A stretch of 64,000 nucleotides of DNA. Origin: Pilasporangium apinafurcum (Eukaryota > Oomycota > Peronosporomycetes > Pythiales > Pythiaceae). This document shows positions 43,701-54,299 of the stretch, in pieces (the first letter of the stretch is position 1; each line of letters starts with the position of its first letter). The notes beneath the pieces are model-generated. The model saw only the letters and a program-made list of their open reading frames with translations. It made no database searches and was not told the origin of the DNA. The position numbers were made by a program, and so were the translations under genes. The stretch is taken from contig BCKE01000006.1 in NCBI GenBank assembly GCA_001600495.1, positions 675,790-739,789 on the forward strand, written 5' to 3'.

Positions 43701-45863
43701 CTTGAATTTCATGAAAGAAGAACACAAGCCGCATCTGTGTACTTGTAGGATCAATGTCCATTCCACTCCAATACGAGAACTCATGCATTGTGTGACGTTC
43801 TTCAATTGGCCGTCGAGCTAGCAGCGGTGATGCTTCTGATTGAAACACGCGAATGCGATCTAGCGTTGCCTGTGGAGACTGTTCATTGCAAAGTGACTTC
43901 ATTGTCGTATTTGAGAAGGTCAGATCAAACAAATCTGAAGATATGTTGGGTTCAATAATGGCCGCACCCATGGGCTTATCATTCCCTCGATCTGTGGCAT
44001 CTAACCAGTTCAAACCATTCAAGACGGCGTGGAGCTCTAGGGCAATTTGATGAAGTTTTTGCTGTTGCTTGTAGATCTGATAGCAGATCATACACACTGT
44101 AAATTCGTATGTTCCCTGACCACGTGACTTGAGAAGTCCTTGGACAGCGTTTTCCCAAGATGGAAGGAATACATCCCGCTGGCGCAGTAAATAAATAGTT
44201 CCCAAAGCCATTTTCAACGTCATCCGATACTCCGATATTATTTTCAGCACATCATGACCATCGAACTCTTGTTGACGTTTACAAAGTGCGATAAATTCTT
44301 CATGGAATGTCTGCGACAGCTTGCATAAAGATCCGCAGAGAAAGCATTCTGGGATAGTAGTATTATCGGCTACTCCGAGTGTTACTATACCATTCCATTG
44401 CCGGAAATATGCTGAGCGCATAACCTCAGGAATTTGCACGGCAGACTCTGGTAGTAGTTGAATTTCGCGAGGGATTTCGATACGGTAATACGCGTCGAAG
44501 TTCAGGACGCGGATGAACCACCAAACGCCATCACTATCCTTTACAAAATCAGCAATCATGGCTTGCAGTCGGATTCCAGGAAGTTGAGCATGCACATGAT
44601 CCACGATACGTCCAGCTGCTTGTACTCCCTCGGCAACTGGGTTCCCCAAGATTTTTGGTAACCGGGTCCATGTTTTTGGGTCGCTTGTCGATGTAACACA
44701 GTACAATGTTGAAAGCTTGGAAACTTTGTGGATCGCAATTTCGTATGCAGACCCTTCTGGCGGTGGTGAATGGTTTCTCTCTAGTTCATCTACAATCGTC
44801 ACACAACGATGTGATTTTAAAATATATCACATCGACACGGCATCATCAAATCAGACATGATGCAACGTGTTCCCCGTTCATCCTCTCATAAGTAGACGCA
44901 CCATCCTGTTCATCGGTTGCAATTTTGTGCCTAAGTGCCACCAAATAATTAGTTACGTGAGTTAAGACGAAAACAACACAATATAGATCCGTCAACTAGG
45001 TAATCGTATGACGTACACTTACTCATTGAACATGTTGACAGCGTAGCACTTGTTTGCTTTATCTGACCATATTACCCGATAAATACTAGCACGAGCGCCG
45101 CGGCAACGAACATATCGTTGGATACTAAACGCTCGATCCGCCGGAGCGTTCACAATGGTGTCAAATGTACGTTTCGTGAGCACAACCGATTTGTTACGGT
45201 TCTGTGCGCCTTCTTTCCATTGTGTGACGTTCCGAACGGCGATCACATGATCGTCTGCCTCTACCTGCAACTCCCGGATCGTACCCTTAGTAGGAGAGGG
45301 TTCCTGCTCACGCCCACAACTTTCTAACAGTTCTTGATAGAGTGTCTTCCGCCATAGTGTTGTTTTGTCGACTTTGATTACATTGCCATGTTGATCCGTC
45401 CGGAGCCATAAAATATGTTCCTGACTTGTGTTGGCATTTCGTTCACAAACCAGCGTCATAGGAAGCTGAAGCCGCAAGCGGCGGTCACCTATAGGCTGGA
45501 GGTACTTGTAGAAAAAAACGAGTGGCTACACAAAAACAATGGTCATTGTGAAGAATGAATATTGCATTCATTGTGAAGAAAAGGATTGCCAGCACAAACC
45601 TTGATATGCCTCGGACATGGAAATCCGTCCTAGTGATTTATAGAGAGATAAAATAGCAATTAATTCCAGAAGTACATGAAAGAGGCTAGATTTTGCATTT
45701 CCTGCATCAGCTACAACATGCTCACCGTCACGGATCCTCTTGGTTCTGTTGCGATAGTTCCTGCGTTGGCAGATAAAGGTACATCATTTTTTTCCCATAT
45801 CTGCCCGGACGACTGCACCTCCGTCCGCAACCGTGCGCTCAACGACTCACCCCTTCTGCGCAT
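40785..45863 (-). CDS. Large unrecognised protein (1475 aa, 9 exons)
   Basis: Three frames that look like separate genes join through good splice sites. Exons: 45863-45726, 45629-45600, 45525-45023, 44930-44902, 44789-42250, 42177-41943, 41873-41719, 41656-40934 and 40859-40785. The total is 1476 codons with consistent phases. The middle frame has a Met near its start, but splicing in at DELERNHSPPP continues the upstream exon in frame. The last frame (EFYSIAETALNAKQVFFTES) has no ATG of its own, so it must be a downstream exon. No family is recognised. A stretch near residues 600-760 alternates hydrophobic and charged segments like a C2-type beta sandwich (LQIKMKTVDGDSLFGHTVLPLRN), but this is weak. 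A small Cys pair (VCVACTRQ) occurs late. The C-terminus is basic and helical. The 72 bases at 42178-42249 are an intron without a stop, not a membrane helix. Confidence 0.7.
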
Positions 45864-46200
45864 CAGAATACACGATCATAGAGCGGGAAACACGTCCGCA
45901 ACACCCGCCACCATGCAGCAACCACCATCAACGACCAAACAACTTGCTGTTGCGAGCATTTGGGTATAAATAGAGCAACAAAAGGGAAATGCTTTGACCA
46001 TCATTCTGCATTCACTCTCAATTTGAGAAAGTGGACTCGATTGGCTATTGGCATAATCACCACGTTACTATTGGCTAAAAATCGAATTGCACCAGGTCCT
46101 GATTGTGCCAGCAACAATACAGCGAATTCTTTAGATGCGCATTTCTAGACAAACCATCTCGACGAGGTCAGCTACCTAAGAAGCACAGGAATAAAAGACC
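45864..46200. other. Divergent promoter region
   Basis: About 337 bases between the large unknown gene (minus) and the DUF423 gene (plus). A TATAAATA string at about 45965 is followed, 30 bases on, by CCATCATTCTGC, which looks like an oomycete initiator. Both sit about 200 bases from the DUF423 start, so their use is uncertain. I see no coding frame with support. Confidence 0.35.
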
Positions 46201-46825
46201 ATGTCGCTGAAGCACGCCGTCGTTGCACCCTATGCGTCGATATGGTGGAAAGTTGGCGCTGTTTCAGGCGCTAGTGCAATCTTATTAGGTAAACGCCTCA
46301 TCATCATCCCACTTCTATAGCTGTTTTGTATGTAAAATAAATGGATTCTTTTTGATGGTGGTTTTTTTTCAGGTGCCTTTGGAGCGCATATGCTGCAAAA
46401 CTATGTGAAGGAGCCCAAAATGCTCAAGAACTGGGAGACTGCATCTCATTACCACGTAAGTTCTGCGCATTTTTTCCCCTCGCATCTACAAGGTCTGATA
46501 CTGAGCTCAGTCACTCTGCTTGTATGGTCCAAAATACGGGACGATCGACAGCTCATTAACTCGGTCGCGTTACTGGCTACTCCGTTCGCCAGGCGCCCAA
46601 CGATCGCCGGTGGATTGATTACCACGGGGACACTAATCTTTTCAGGATCGCTTTACGCCATGGTGCTGACAGATCAGCGGAAACTTGGTGCTGTCACAGT
46701 ACGTATTGAATATCTCGAACACAAAGCCGGGAAAAAGTAATGATGTAGTCTAACTATGTGCATTGTGGATGCAGCCAATGGGTGGAATCGCTCTGGTGGC
46801 TGGCTGGTTGGCGTTAATTCTATAA
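46201..46825 (+). CDS. DUF423 / TMEM256-like small membrane protein
   Basis: Three exons, 46201-46288, 46373-46698 and 46775-46825, give 154 aa. The sequence has the family layout: WWKVGAVSGASAILLGAFGAHM as the first helix, then WETASHYH, two further hydrophobic segments, GGLITTGTLIFSGSLYAM, and the C-terminal PMGGIALVAGWLALIL. Family proteins have four helices and unknown function; animal TMEM256 is found in mitochondria. The stretch between SHYH and LILSSV is about ten residues longer than usual. It begins with a donor-like GTAAGT and ends near a CTACAAG acceptor, but removing it breaks the frame, so I read through. Another splice form is possible. Confidence 0.8.
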
Positions 46826-47072
46826 GGAAACGGAGGTTCTGGAGATTATGCTAGCCGTAAATTTCGTTCGAGATCACAATTCAGGCAAAGTCAGTTTTGT
46901 TGTGTGCATCTGCGTTGATATCAATATATGAATGGGAAGGACCTTTGTACAACCTACCAAGGATAAAGCAACACTCCAGCGCTACTACAGAAGCTCCTTC
47001 AAATTCCAATGGCTCCCAGTTTCCAACGGAAGAAATCCCATTCTCCCAATGGGATCTCAGATCAGTTGCTCA

Positions 47073-48248
47073 TTACACCAATGCCTCCTGCTTCTCACAG
47101 GCCAACCCCATGTGACCAGCGAAGCACTTGCAAGTTCCCGTCGTAGAGTCACAATAACCACGTCCTGAGCATTCTGCTGACTCCGAGAGTGGCCGTTCGG
47201 CGGGTCCTGCCGTCTGTACGGTGGTCGCAGGGTATATTTCGTACACAGCGCACGCCACGGTATCGTCAGCCGTATTCCCAGCTGAGACGGGATGTTGACC
47301 AGTAGTGTCATGAGGGTCAAGGTTACATTCCAGCAAGTTCTGGTAGCCAGTGGTTCCCGGTTCCGACGGGAATGTCACTGCACAGACAGAAATATCTAAA
47401 ACAGGTGAAGTTGGGTCGTATCCAGATGGGATCTCGGCGCCTATTGTTCCGCCAGTAGACTTCGGAGAAGTCCGTTCAAACGGGTAAAAACCATACACCT
47501 GTTCGACCGTGACCGTGTTCAGCACGTTGTTAGGCAAGCGTCGCAACGCGGTTTGAATGGCATCGCACGTATCTGCTGCAGAGGCAGGCAAGGCAAACGT
47601 AATAGTGTCTGTGGTGAAGGCATTCCCGTATTGATCAAAATACGTCAAATATCCTTCCACAGCGGCTGAATTCGCCGGACTGATGGCGATTGCCTGCATC
47701 ATGTCGTATTGTCCCTGTGTGAGTGGGTCGTCTCCTTTCGGGCAAATACGCTTGGCACAGTTGTGACCTTCGTATCCTGGATCACACTTGCATCCCATGA
47801 TCTTTTCTTGATCCCATAGGCTATATTTGCGGCCTTGAACCCCGTTGATGCGCTTATCAAATGAGTCCTGGGCCATTTCTTCAATAAATTCACATGTTCC
47901 GTGGCCATTGCATTCATCAGGACAAGTCATGCGACGGCAACCGCTCCCAGTGAAGCCAGCATCGCAATCACATACACCCTTATCGCGATCACAGACACCG
48001 CGATTGCTGCATTCAGCGTAATAGTGGGCATCATCAGTACCTGCGGCGGTATCAACCCACGCTCGGGTGAATGGACACAGGCGATTAGCACAGTCTCCAC
48101 CAATCCAATTTTGCATGCAATCGCACACATCGTTGAGTCCGCATTTTCCATGACCAGAGCATTTGTTAGGGCAAGCTCCGAACGCTCTGGAGACGAGAAG
48201 ACCCGCGACAAGCGTCCAAAGGCACCAACTGCGCATGGTCGCATGCAA
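47073..48248 (-). CDS. Secreted EGF-like protein, mastigoneme type
   Basis: A single exon of 391 aa. The N-terminus has a clear signal peptide (LWTLVAGLLVSRAFG). Four EGF/tenascin-like Cys modules follow: CSGHGKCGLNDVCDC, CSNRGVCDRDKGVCDC, CNGHGTCEF with CDPGYEGHNC, and a C-terminal CSGRGYCDSTTGTCKC. Between modules three and four lies a Cys-poor beta-rich domain of about 170 residues. The order and the motif CPFTRAWVDTA..DAHYYAECSNRGVCD match proteins annotated as mastigoneme (tubular flagellar hair) components in stramenopiles, so a role on the anterior zoospore flagellum is likely. There is no membrane anchor, consistent with assembly after secretion. Met5 could also serve as the start. 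Confidence 0.8.
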   Translation of the reverse strand: MHATMRSWCLWTLVAGLLVSRAFGACPNKCSGHGKCGLNDVCDCMQNWIGGDCANRLCPFTRAWVDTAAGTDDAHYYAECSNRGVCDRDKGVCDCDAGFTGSGCRRMTCPDECNGHGTCEFIEEMAQDSFDKRINGVQGRKYSLWDQEKIMGCKCDPGYEGHNCAKRICPKGDDPLTQGQYDMMQAIAISPANSAAVEGYLTYFDQYGNAFTTDTITFALPASAADTCDAIQTALRRLPNNVLNTVTVEQVYGFYPFERTSPKSTGGTIGAEIPSGYDPTSPVLDISVCAVTFPSEPGTTGYQNLLECNLDPHDTTGQHPVSAGNTADDTVACAVYEIYPATTVQTAGPAERPLSESAECSGRGYCDSTTGTCKCFAGHMGLACEKQEALV

Positions 48249-48383
48249 TGTATGGGTTCAGAAGAAAAAGAAGCACAGGAACGACTTGTCTTGTCCAATC
48301 ACCAGCACTTTGAACACTATGAAGAAACACTGTGGAATCTAGCTATGGGTTGGAACGAACCCCGCAACGAAGAGAAGTCGTAG
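48243..48383 (+). CDS. Possible small ORF, 46 aa
   Basis: A short frame (MQCMGSEEKEAQERL...NEEKS) with a protein-like, acidic, helical composition. It starts at the 5' edge of the divergent EGF gene. After its TAG the same frame continues for 23 more sensible codons (SLVQRVARYKQLLSYKKI...KGV) to a TGA. It could be a genuine small protein, a gene interrupted by a nonsense mutation, or chance. No family is recognised. Confidence 0.25.
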   Translation: MQCMGSEEKEAQERLVLSNHQHFEHYEETLWNLAMGWNEPRNEEKS

Positions 48384-48555
48384 AGCCTCGTGCAAAGAGT
48401 CGCCCGCTACAAGCAGCTGCTGTCATACAAGAAGATTCATGAAAAAGGCGTCTGATGGTGCTTTTCGACCTCCACGGGTCGCACGTTTCGACCTCTAATG
48501 GTGGCTTCGCGCGTGTGACCATTCGTATCCATCTGATCTAAAAGGTTGGATCTCC

Positions 48556-48988
48556 ACCTCAAGAGGTCATGTGAGATACGAAAGTACCTCAGGGAATACC
48601 TCCTGTTTTTTTCTTTGTGTCCGACTCAACTGTAAAAGCTGCTTAAGACTAGACAACCGCAGAGTAGCCATCTCCGACACCTGGAGTCTGAGAGCAAGTC
48701 TTTGTTGTATAGTTATCATCACACTCGTATATGTAATATTTGCTTTCCTTTCGCACCGATACAACCGCCTCACGTTTTCTGGACAATCACTTTGATTTTC
48801 TACGCACTTGATCTCCTCAGACATGCACTGTCATTGCTTCACATCCGTTCTTAAAAAGAAAAATAACGCTGAAAAGAGCTCATTACGGAGAATTGGAGGC
48901 AAGTTTCTGCTTCTATCAATAGGGATTGCTTCGCTTTAAAAGTCAGGTCAAAGTGTATCATAGAGGTAGGAGAAATGGGGCATAGAGG
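48556..48988 (+). repeat. Dispersed repeat, long direct copy
   Basis: It starts ACCTCAAGAGGTCATGTGAG and ends GAGGTAGGAGAAATGGGGC. It aligns over its full length with the reverse complement of 26456-26945, and at both ends with 7289-7456. Its minus strand from 48824 has an 85-codon frame (MSEEIKC.ENQSDCPENV..LYRCERK). The counterpart in the other long copy shares most residues, so this is probably the start of a transposon protein. The region from 48989 to the RAD51C stop shows nothing else. Confidence 0.75.
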
Positions 48989-49175
48989 TTATTGCATTGC
49001 TCATGACTACGCAAAGTTGACTGTGAGGAACACTATACAACAAAGGCTTGTTCGCAGTGTGGGAGAATCAACCACGCGATGAAGCACTTAAACAGCAAAA
49101 TTTCATTCTAGAAACGCTCTAATCACGCTGCTGGGTGTCTCGCAATCCTCTTTCAGAAACTATGTCACGATGAAA

Positions 49176-51131
49176 TTAGCTTCCACTCATTAAAGTTTCA
49201 ATCAACTTCAACGTACGTTCAAAATGTGCGATATCGTGAGGTAATGTAGGAGATTTTACGATTTGTACCACTCTGCAATTTGCCTGAAAGAGATTCGCGA
49301 AACATGCAGACATTTACTCGCCAAGGAATGAGAACAAAAGTATTGTAATAAGACATCGCCAAGGTAACCATATTGACTTACCTCCCAACCCACCACCAAC
49401 CTATTACTAATAGAATGCGACCAACTTTCACCTGTTGCAGGGCGCGACAACAAGAATCTCATCAGCGACGGTGCAATAAGTGCTGCGACAATACTTCTTA
49501 CCTAAGGCAGGTGATTCTGTTGTGATGGCACGGTGGTTCGCTGTAGTGGCGGTGTTCGATGATTTCGTCGTCATATGATTGATCAATATAATCTGTACAG
49601 GGTTTCATATCCGTTATTAATCACAATCATCATCAATGCAGATCGTTTATATGAATGTGGGGCGATCCCGACGTACCGCGATGTTAAAAGTGGACGCCAA
49701 TCTGTGCAGACAGCTGGCCATGTTATCTAATGCTCGCATCCGCTGATTGTACTCTTCAAACCCATGCCGAAAATGAAATGCAACAGTGTCAAGGACAAGC
49801 AGCTTGTACTATATAGCAGAGAAATTGGTATGATGGAATCGATACAATCACATGGAGGTTGTCTTTGCGAGCTGAAAACGCACCTTTGGCTCGGCATGGA
49901 GCACCGAGGGAAGCGATTGGATGACCTCGAGTTGTTCCAAGTAATCGTGAACGCGATAGTAGGTGATCCCACGCAACATATCATCTCGCTCCTGATACAG
50001 ATTACTATTAATTACTGAATCTTACTTCAATTTAAGCAAAGTAGGAAGAAACACCTACTCACCAGTTTTCTGGTTCCGAGTATTCGATAATCATCGATAA
50101 AGTTTGCCGCCAACGTTGCAACACGATCTGCCATAAAGCTACCTTCACTGTCTGGTAAAGACTCCACATGTCAGTGAATTCGGTAAACGTAATTGGATCC
50201 ACAACTCTCCTCGTACGTACCAATGAAAATGGCGCCAGACTGTTTTTCGCCTTCATCAAGGACGTATTGAGCTGCTAAACAGGCGTGGATGCTGTGGATT
50301 AAAAACAGGATAGAATGGTAAAAACAAGATTCTCTCACAAAACTAAACTGTTGGAGCTTGGTCCCAATGTGTATATACCCGAACTGAGTCTTTCCGGTAC
50401 CTGGTCCACCACCTACATCATCGAGTTGCACAACATCATCATCAGCCATAGCACGGCAACAGTCAAGTTCTAAATCAATTTGCAGACAGATTTCTGTGAT
50501 TTCTCCACGTGGCAGTCCTCCATTTAAGATCGCATCCAATGCCTCTAGTTTCGTGGCGATCGGTGGAGTCTTGGCTACTTGCTACCAAAGATGAATAGAT
50601 ATACAACATCATATCACCATACGAAGCACCCAGATGCAGATAGTGCCAACTACAGTATTATCGCTTGGGCTTATTGTAATGCAAAGCGCACCTCCAGAAT
50701 GTCCAATGCTGTTATCCCCACGCTGCAACTTTCTACTCGTTCGTTGGCGTCTGCACGTGACTGTTGTAATGCTATCAGCGCGTCCTTCATGCTGATTTTC
50801 GTCTCTGTAATGCCAACATGAGTCTGGCTATCTCGTGTCACAAAAATTTTCTATACATGTTCGAAGGTATACACGCACCATTGGCGAGTTCTCTTGCAGA
50901 AACACCTGACAAGTCATGTTTGTAGCGAAAACCCGCACGAAAGAGAGCCGCTACGAAACCCAAATCGATTGTGCCTCATTGTCAATCATTTATTATCACG
51001 ATGAGACACCGATAGCAATATCTAATACTATGAATATCCTCAGCAATTAAAGAAACCCCACCTAATAGCGTGGGCGCCAGTCCACAGGCCGCCAGTGGCA
51101 CATCCTCAACGACTCTGTCGATGTCGGGCAT
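49176..51131 (-). CDS. RAD51C: RAD51C-like recombinase paralogue
   Basis: Twelve exons: 51131-51062, 50974-50879, 50804-50692, 50581-50488, 50412-50379, 50291-50221, 50151-50063, 49991-49884, 49808-49677, 49592-49502, 49431-49382 and 49283-49176. They join in frame to 351 aa. An N-terminal helix-hairpin-helix-like region (FRYKHDLSGVSARELAN) precedes the RecA core: LDAILNGGLPRGEITEICGG, Walker A GGPGTGKTQF, FIDSEGSFMADRV, Walker B KLLVLDTVAF with FRHGF, LINHMTTK, and PALGESWSHSISNRL near the end. The FIDxEGSFMxDRV and AFxFRH motifs fit RAD51C better than RAD51 or XRCC3. RAD51C works in homologous recombination within the BCDX2 and CX3 complexes in animals. The C-terminal nuclear-localisation tail of vertebrate RAD51C is absent; the protein ends SPTLPHDIAHFERTL...MSGS. 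Confidence 0.9.
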
Positions 51132-51332
51132 GTTTCCTTTGGTGTTGTTCATATTGTGGATATGGTTACTGTAGCAACCCATCATTGGCTGAAAACATAA
51201 AAAATACTATTGGATAAAAATACTTATAAATAAGTTTTATTGGATAAAATAGTGTTTGATTTGCCGCCGGTCGTTCACCTGTACCCCCAGAACCAGCGAG
51301 AAGAGAGACAAGGAACCTTAAGAAGGAGGAGA

Positions 51333-52944
51333 ATGGCGCTTCGACAGAGTTTGCAGGTGGCGCTGCGCTCCACGCGTCGTGTCGTGGGCAGATCGTTCAG
51401 TGTGGCACCCCATGCCGCTGACAAGTTTGTTGTGGTGCGTTTGATCCCATTTACTCTTCCTTAAGTTAATAGTATCTGCGAATAAAACGGAAACTGATGT
51501 CGTAGCGATTGGATTATTATTTGCTCATAGGAATTTCCGCAAGAACATGACGGTTTGAACATTGAATTTAACTGGTCATTGGCGGACGATGATGTCACTC
51601 CTCATGGGGATGCCTATCGCAACTTGGCTTGGCCAAAGCTGCAAGAGTTTGCCAAGGAACAGCAACCAGGTCTGTCTTTATTGTGGCAACTTACCAAAAG
51701 AAAGTGAATTCTTGCTCAAGGTGGCTGCTTTGTGATACATTTAGCTGGAAAGAAATTTACTGTTCAGGAAGTGGACGTGGACGTGGCTTATGGTGAATTC
51801 GAAAGCGTCTACGAAAAGGTTCACGACAAAAAGATCATTTTTAGCTTTTACTGGAAAAACATTTGTCTCATGTGATGTCTTTATGCTATCTAACACAAAT
51901 AGGTGACGGAACACCTCTCCACTGAAGCGAACATCTTCACCCAAGATGGCGCCGTTGGCTCGTACAAGGATGACCGCACTCGCGTACGTGTCATTTCGGA
52001 CTCGGCTCTTGTGGCTCTTTTTGCTCAAAGCATTTTGGTAAGAATTCTCTTTATGGTTGTATTGGTTTATTTTTTTCTTAATTATGCATACTAACAATCA
52101 TATGCGTAGGTCCGTGTGCCCATTAAAGACCCTCATGCGGCCCGCCCAATTGTTGTGTATGTTGCCACCTCGGGCGAGTTCAAGGATCAGGAACCAAAGG
52201 CGTATCTGCTGGTGGACAAGGATGACGAAGGCGCCATTTTTGCGAAAGTCGTCGTGACGGGTGCAGCTGATCTTTCCTCCATCAAGGACGCCGTGGGTTT
52301 AGCCAAGAAGAAGCTCCTTGAACACACTGAATCGCAGTCGGTTGTTCTTCCTGCCGATGTCATTTTCAAGGCGAACAAAACGGCACTGGTGTTCAACTCG
52401 ACGGGTAAGATCGCCTTAGACGGGATATGATTTAAAACTGTAGCAGCTAGTCACTTAATTTGTGTATATAATGCAGGAGCTGCTCGTGCACATGCCGTGA
52501 ACGCTGGTTCTCTGTACAGCGGACACCTTAATATCTGGAACTCGGTGGGCCTGACGTCGCTGTTCGGTGGTGCTATCGTTGATGGCTCGTTAAAGCTCTC
52601 GAAAAAGCAGGTTGTGGCTACTGAGCAAGGCAATGCGGTCAATGTTCCATGTAACAACTTGGTGGAGCATCCGAAGGCGGCAATTTTCGTGGACAACTCG
52701 AGCAAGGGCGTCAAGTCTATTTCCGCCACCGAAGCAGCTCAGTTGCTTAAGAAGGTGGACGCCGATGTCGATGTCGAGAAGTTCGAAGCGCTTTTGAAGG
52801 TACATGCAGCATGCTGTCATTCTATTTTAGTGGGAATTTCATTTTCTTACTTGTTGTCTTCGTTTTTCTTGTTAGAAATCGGAAACGAAGAGCTTCGTCG
52901 TCGCCAGTGAAGCCGATATTGATGCGACCTTGGCGAAATTGTAA
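51333..52944 (+). CDS. Mitochondrial protein, weakly like the PEPCK N-terminal domain
   Basis: Seven exons: 51333-51434, 51531-51669, 51745-51818, 51903-52037, 52110-52404, 52477-52799 and 52876-52944, giving 378 aa. The N-terminus (MALRQSLQVALRSTRRVVGRSF) is a typical mitochondrial presequence. The segment IFTQDGAVGSYKDDRTRVRVISDSALVALFAQSILVR resembles the stretch of ATP-dependent PEP carboxykinase that reads YVxDGxxGxxPxYRxxVRVITExAWHxLFxxNMxIRP. The PEPCK kinase-1a P-loop and the metal-binding motifs of the C-terminal domain are missing, so it is not a working PEPCK. The C-terminal third (STGAARAHAVNAGSLYSGHLNIWNS) is well structured but unknown to me. Codon use is G+C-rich like RPS5, suggesting strong expression. 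Confidence 0.65.
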
Positions 52945-53317
52945 ACATGATGTGATAACTGAGAAAAAAGAATATATCATGTGGGCAATAAAGGGGAAGG
53001 AAATGAACATGAACCATTTTGCTTGCAACCATAATATCTGTGGCGCTGTTCTCGTGGGTCCAGCTGACTGCCAGTATATTTTATCACTGTATGTTCTGTG
53101 AACCGTTTATCCTACTACACCCTGCAGACTAGCGCACACATAAAGAAATAACCAAAGAAGAATCGAATATTCATTTTTCAATACGATATGCAGAATAAGC
53201 GACGTGACCGCGTTTTCTTTTCTTAACCGCTTGCACTTATTGGATCTCATAAAAATCAAGAAACGTCCAAAGTTTTCTGCGACTCAAATTGAAAGCTTTT
53301 CGCTTGCCTCAAGTCGC
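52945..53317. other. Convergent intergenic region
   Basis: About 373 A+T-rich bases between the stop codons of the PEPCK-like gene and the CHCH-LEA gene. AATAAA at about 52988 could be a polyadenylation signal for the former. I see no coding frame. Confidence 0.4.
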
Positions 53318-54299
53318 TTAATCACGGTCGCGTCGACGTTCGTGGTGCTTGTCATCATCAGGTGTCAACGTATCCGCTAACTTGTCTTTCCACTCACCCA
53401 ATTTGTCGAGCCCACGTGTCAGCATGCCTTCTTCACCTTTATTTCTCAATTCTGCTTCTTCCTGTCGGGAACGTCTTGAGTAGATCCCCGTCTTCTCGCC
53501 AATTTGTCTGGCTTTGTCTCCCATAGAGTAATCGTGCGCGCGATCCTGTCCCTTCAAAGGTTCCTTGTTCTGCCAATCACGGTCCTTCACGCCATCGACG
53601 GTCACAGGTGTCTTGTCGCGCAACTCGCGTGACAGTTCCAGTCCTTTGTTCTTCTTGGTGTAATATGCAGCCTCGCGGTTGCTGCTACTTTCTTCGGCCT
53701 TCTTGCGACTCGTACTCTTCCAGTCGTCCGGAGTGAGGCTAGCCTTCGAGTCCTCGTCTCCCCAACGCTTCTTAGCTCTCTCCGTGTCTTCTTGCACGCG
53801 TTGCTTAGCTTGCTCGGCGCGATTCTTGGTGCGATTCTTGGCCTCTTCGGTACGATCTTGCATATACTCCTTCGCTTCACGGCCAGTGTCCGTCACGTGC
53901 TCCTTGGCCTCTCTGGCGCGATCGCGCGCGCGCTCTTTGGCCTCGTAGGCGCGATTCTTAATATCTTCCTTTACTTCGTGACCCCTGCGCTGCACGCGGT
54001 CCATCCAGTCCAGATCATGTTCATCACGTCCTCCCAAGTCTTCCTTGCGACTTTGCATTACATTCTACATCAGCACGGATAGCATTGTCAATTTGACTGT
54101 CCAGACAAGTTATAAGTAATAGCAGAATAAACTTTCATACCTTAACACATTGACGGAATTCCATCACTTCGGGGTCGCAACTCGCGCGATCAAAGTTTCC
54201 GCCCCAGAGCTTGTGGAACCAGTCGCCGTAGCACGCCTTCACGCGTTCCTTCTGCTCATCACATTCGTGAAAAGTTTCTCCAGAGTGTCTGCTTGACAT
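53318..54299 (-). CDS. Twin CX9C (Mdm35/TRIAP1-like) domain fused to a LEA-like tail
   Basis: Two exons, 54299-54141 and 54064-53318, give 301 aa. Exon 1 encodes a CHCH domain with two exact CX9C motifs (CDEQKERVKAC and CDPEVMEFRQC) around YGDWFHKLWGG. This is the Mdm35/TRIAP1 pattern, in which the protein is oxidised by Mia40 in the intermembrane space and chaperones Ups/PRELI lipid-transfer proteins. Exon 2 adds about 248 very hydrophilic residues. They include 11-residue-like repeats of the form (A/R)xExxxDRxxEAK, as in LEA group 3 or apolipoprotein-like helices. Known Mdm35 proteins are under about 90 residues, and the paralogue at 55288-55651 has the ordinary short form. The fusion rests on a clean splice junction (CVK|NVMQSR) and would need transcript proof. 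The tail may bind membranes or protect against desiccation. Confidence 0.8.

Noticed and set aside
44616-44802. Met at 44802 as the start of a separate 965-aa gene
   Set aside because: An acceptor at 44790-44791 (TTGTAG) joins the downstream sequence in frame to the exon ending at 44902. The Met lies in the intron under this model.
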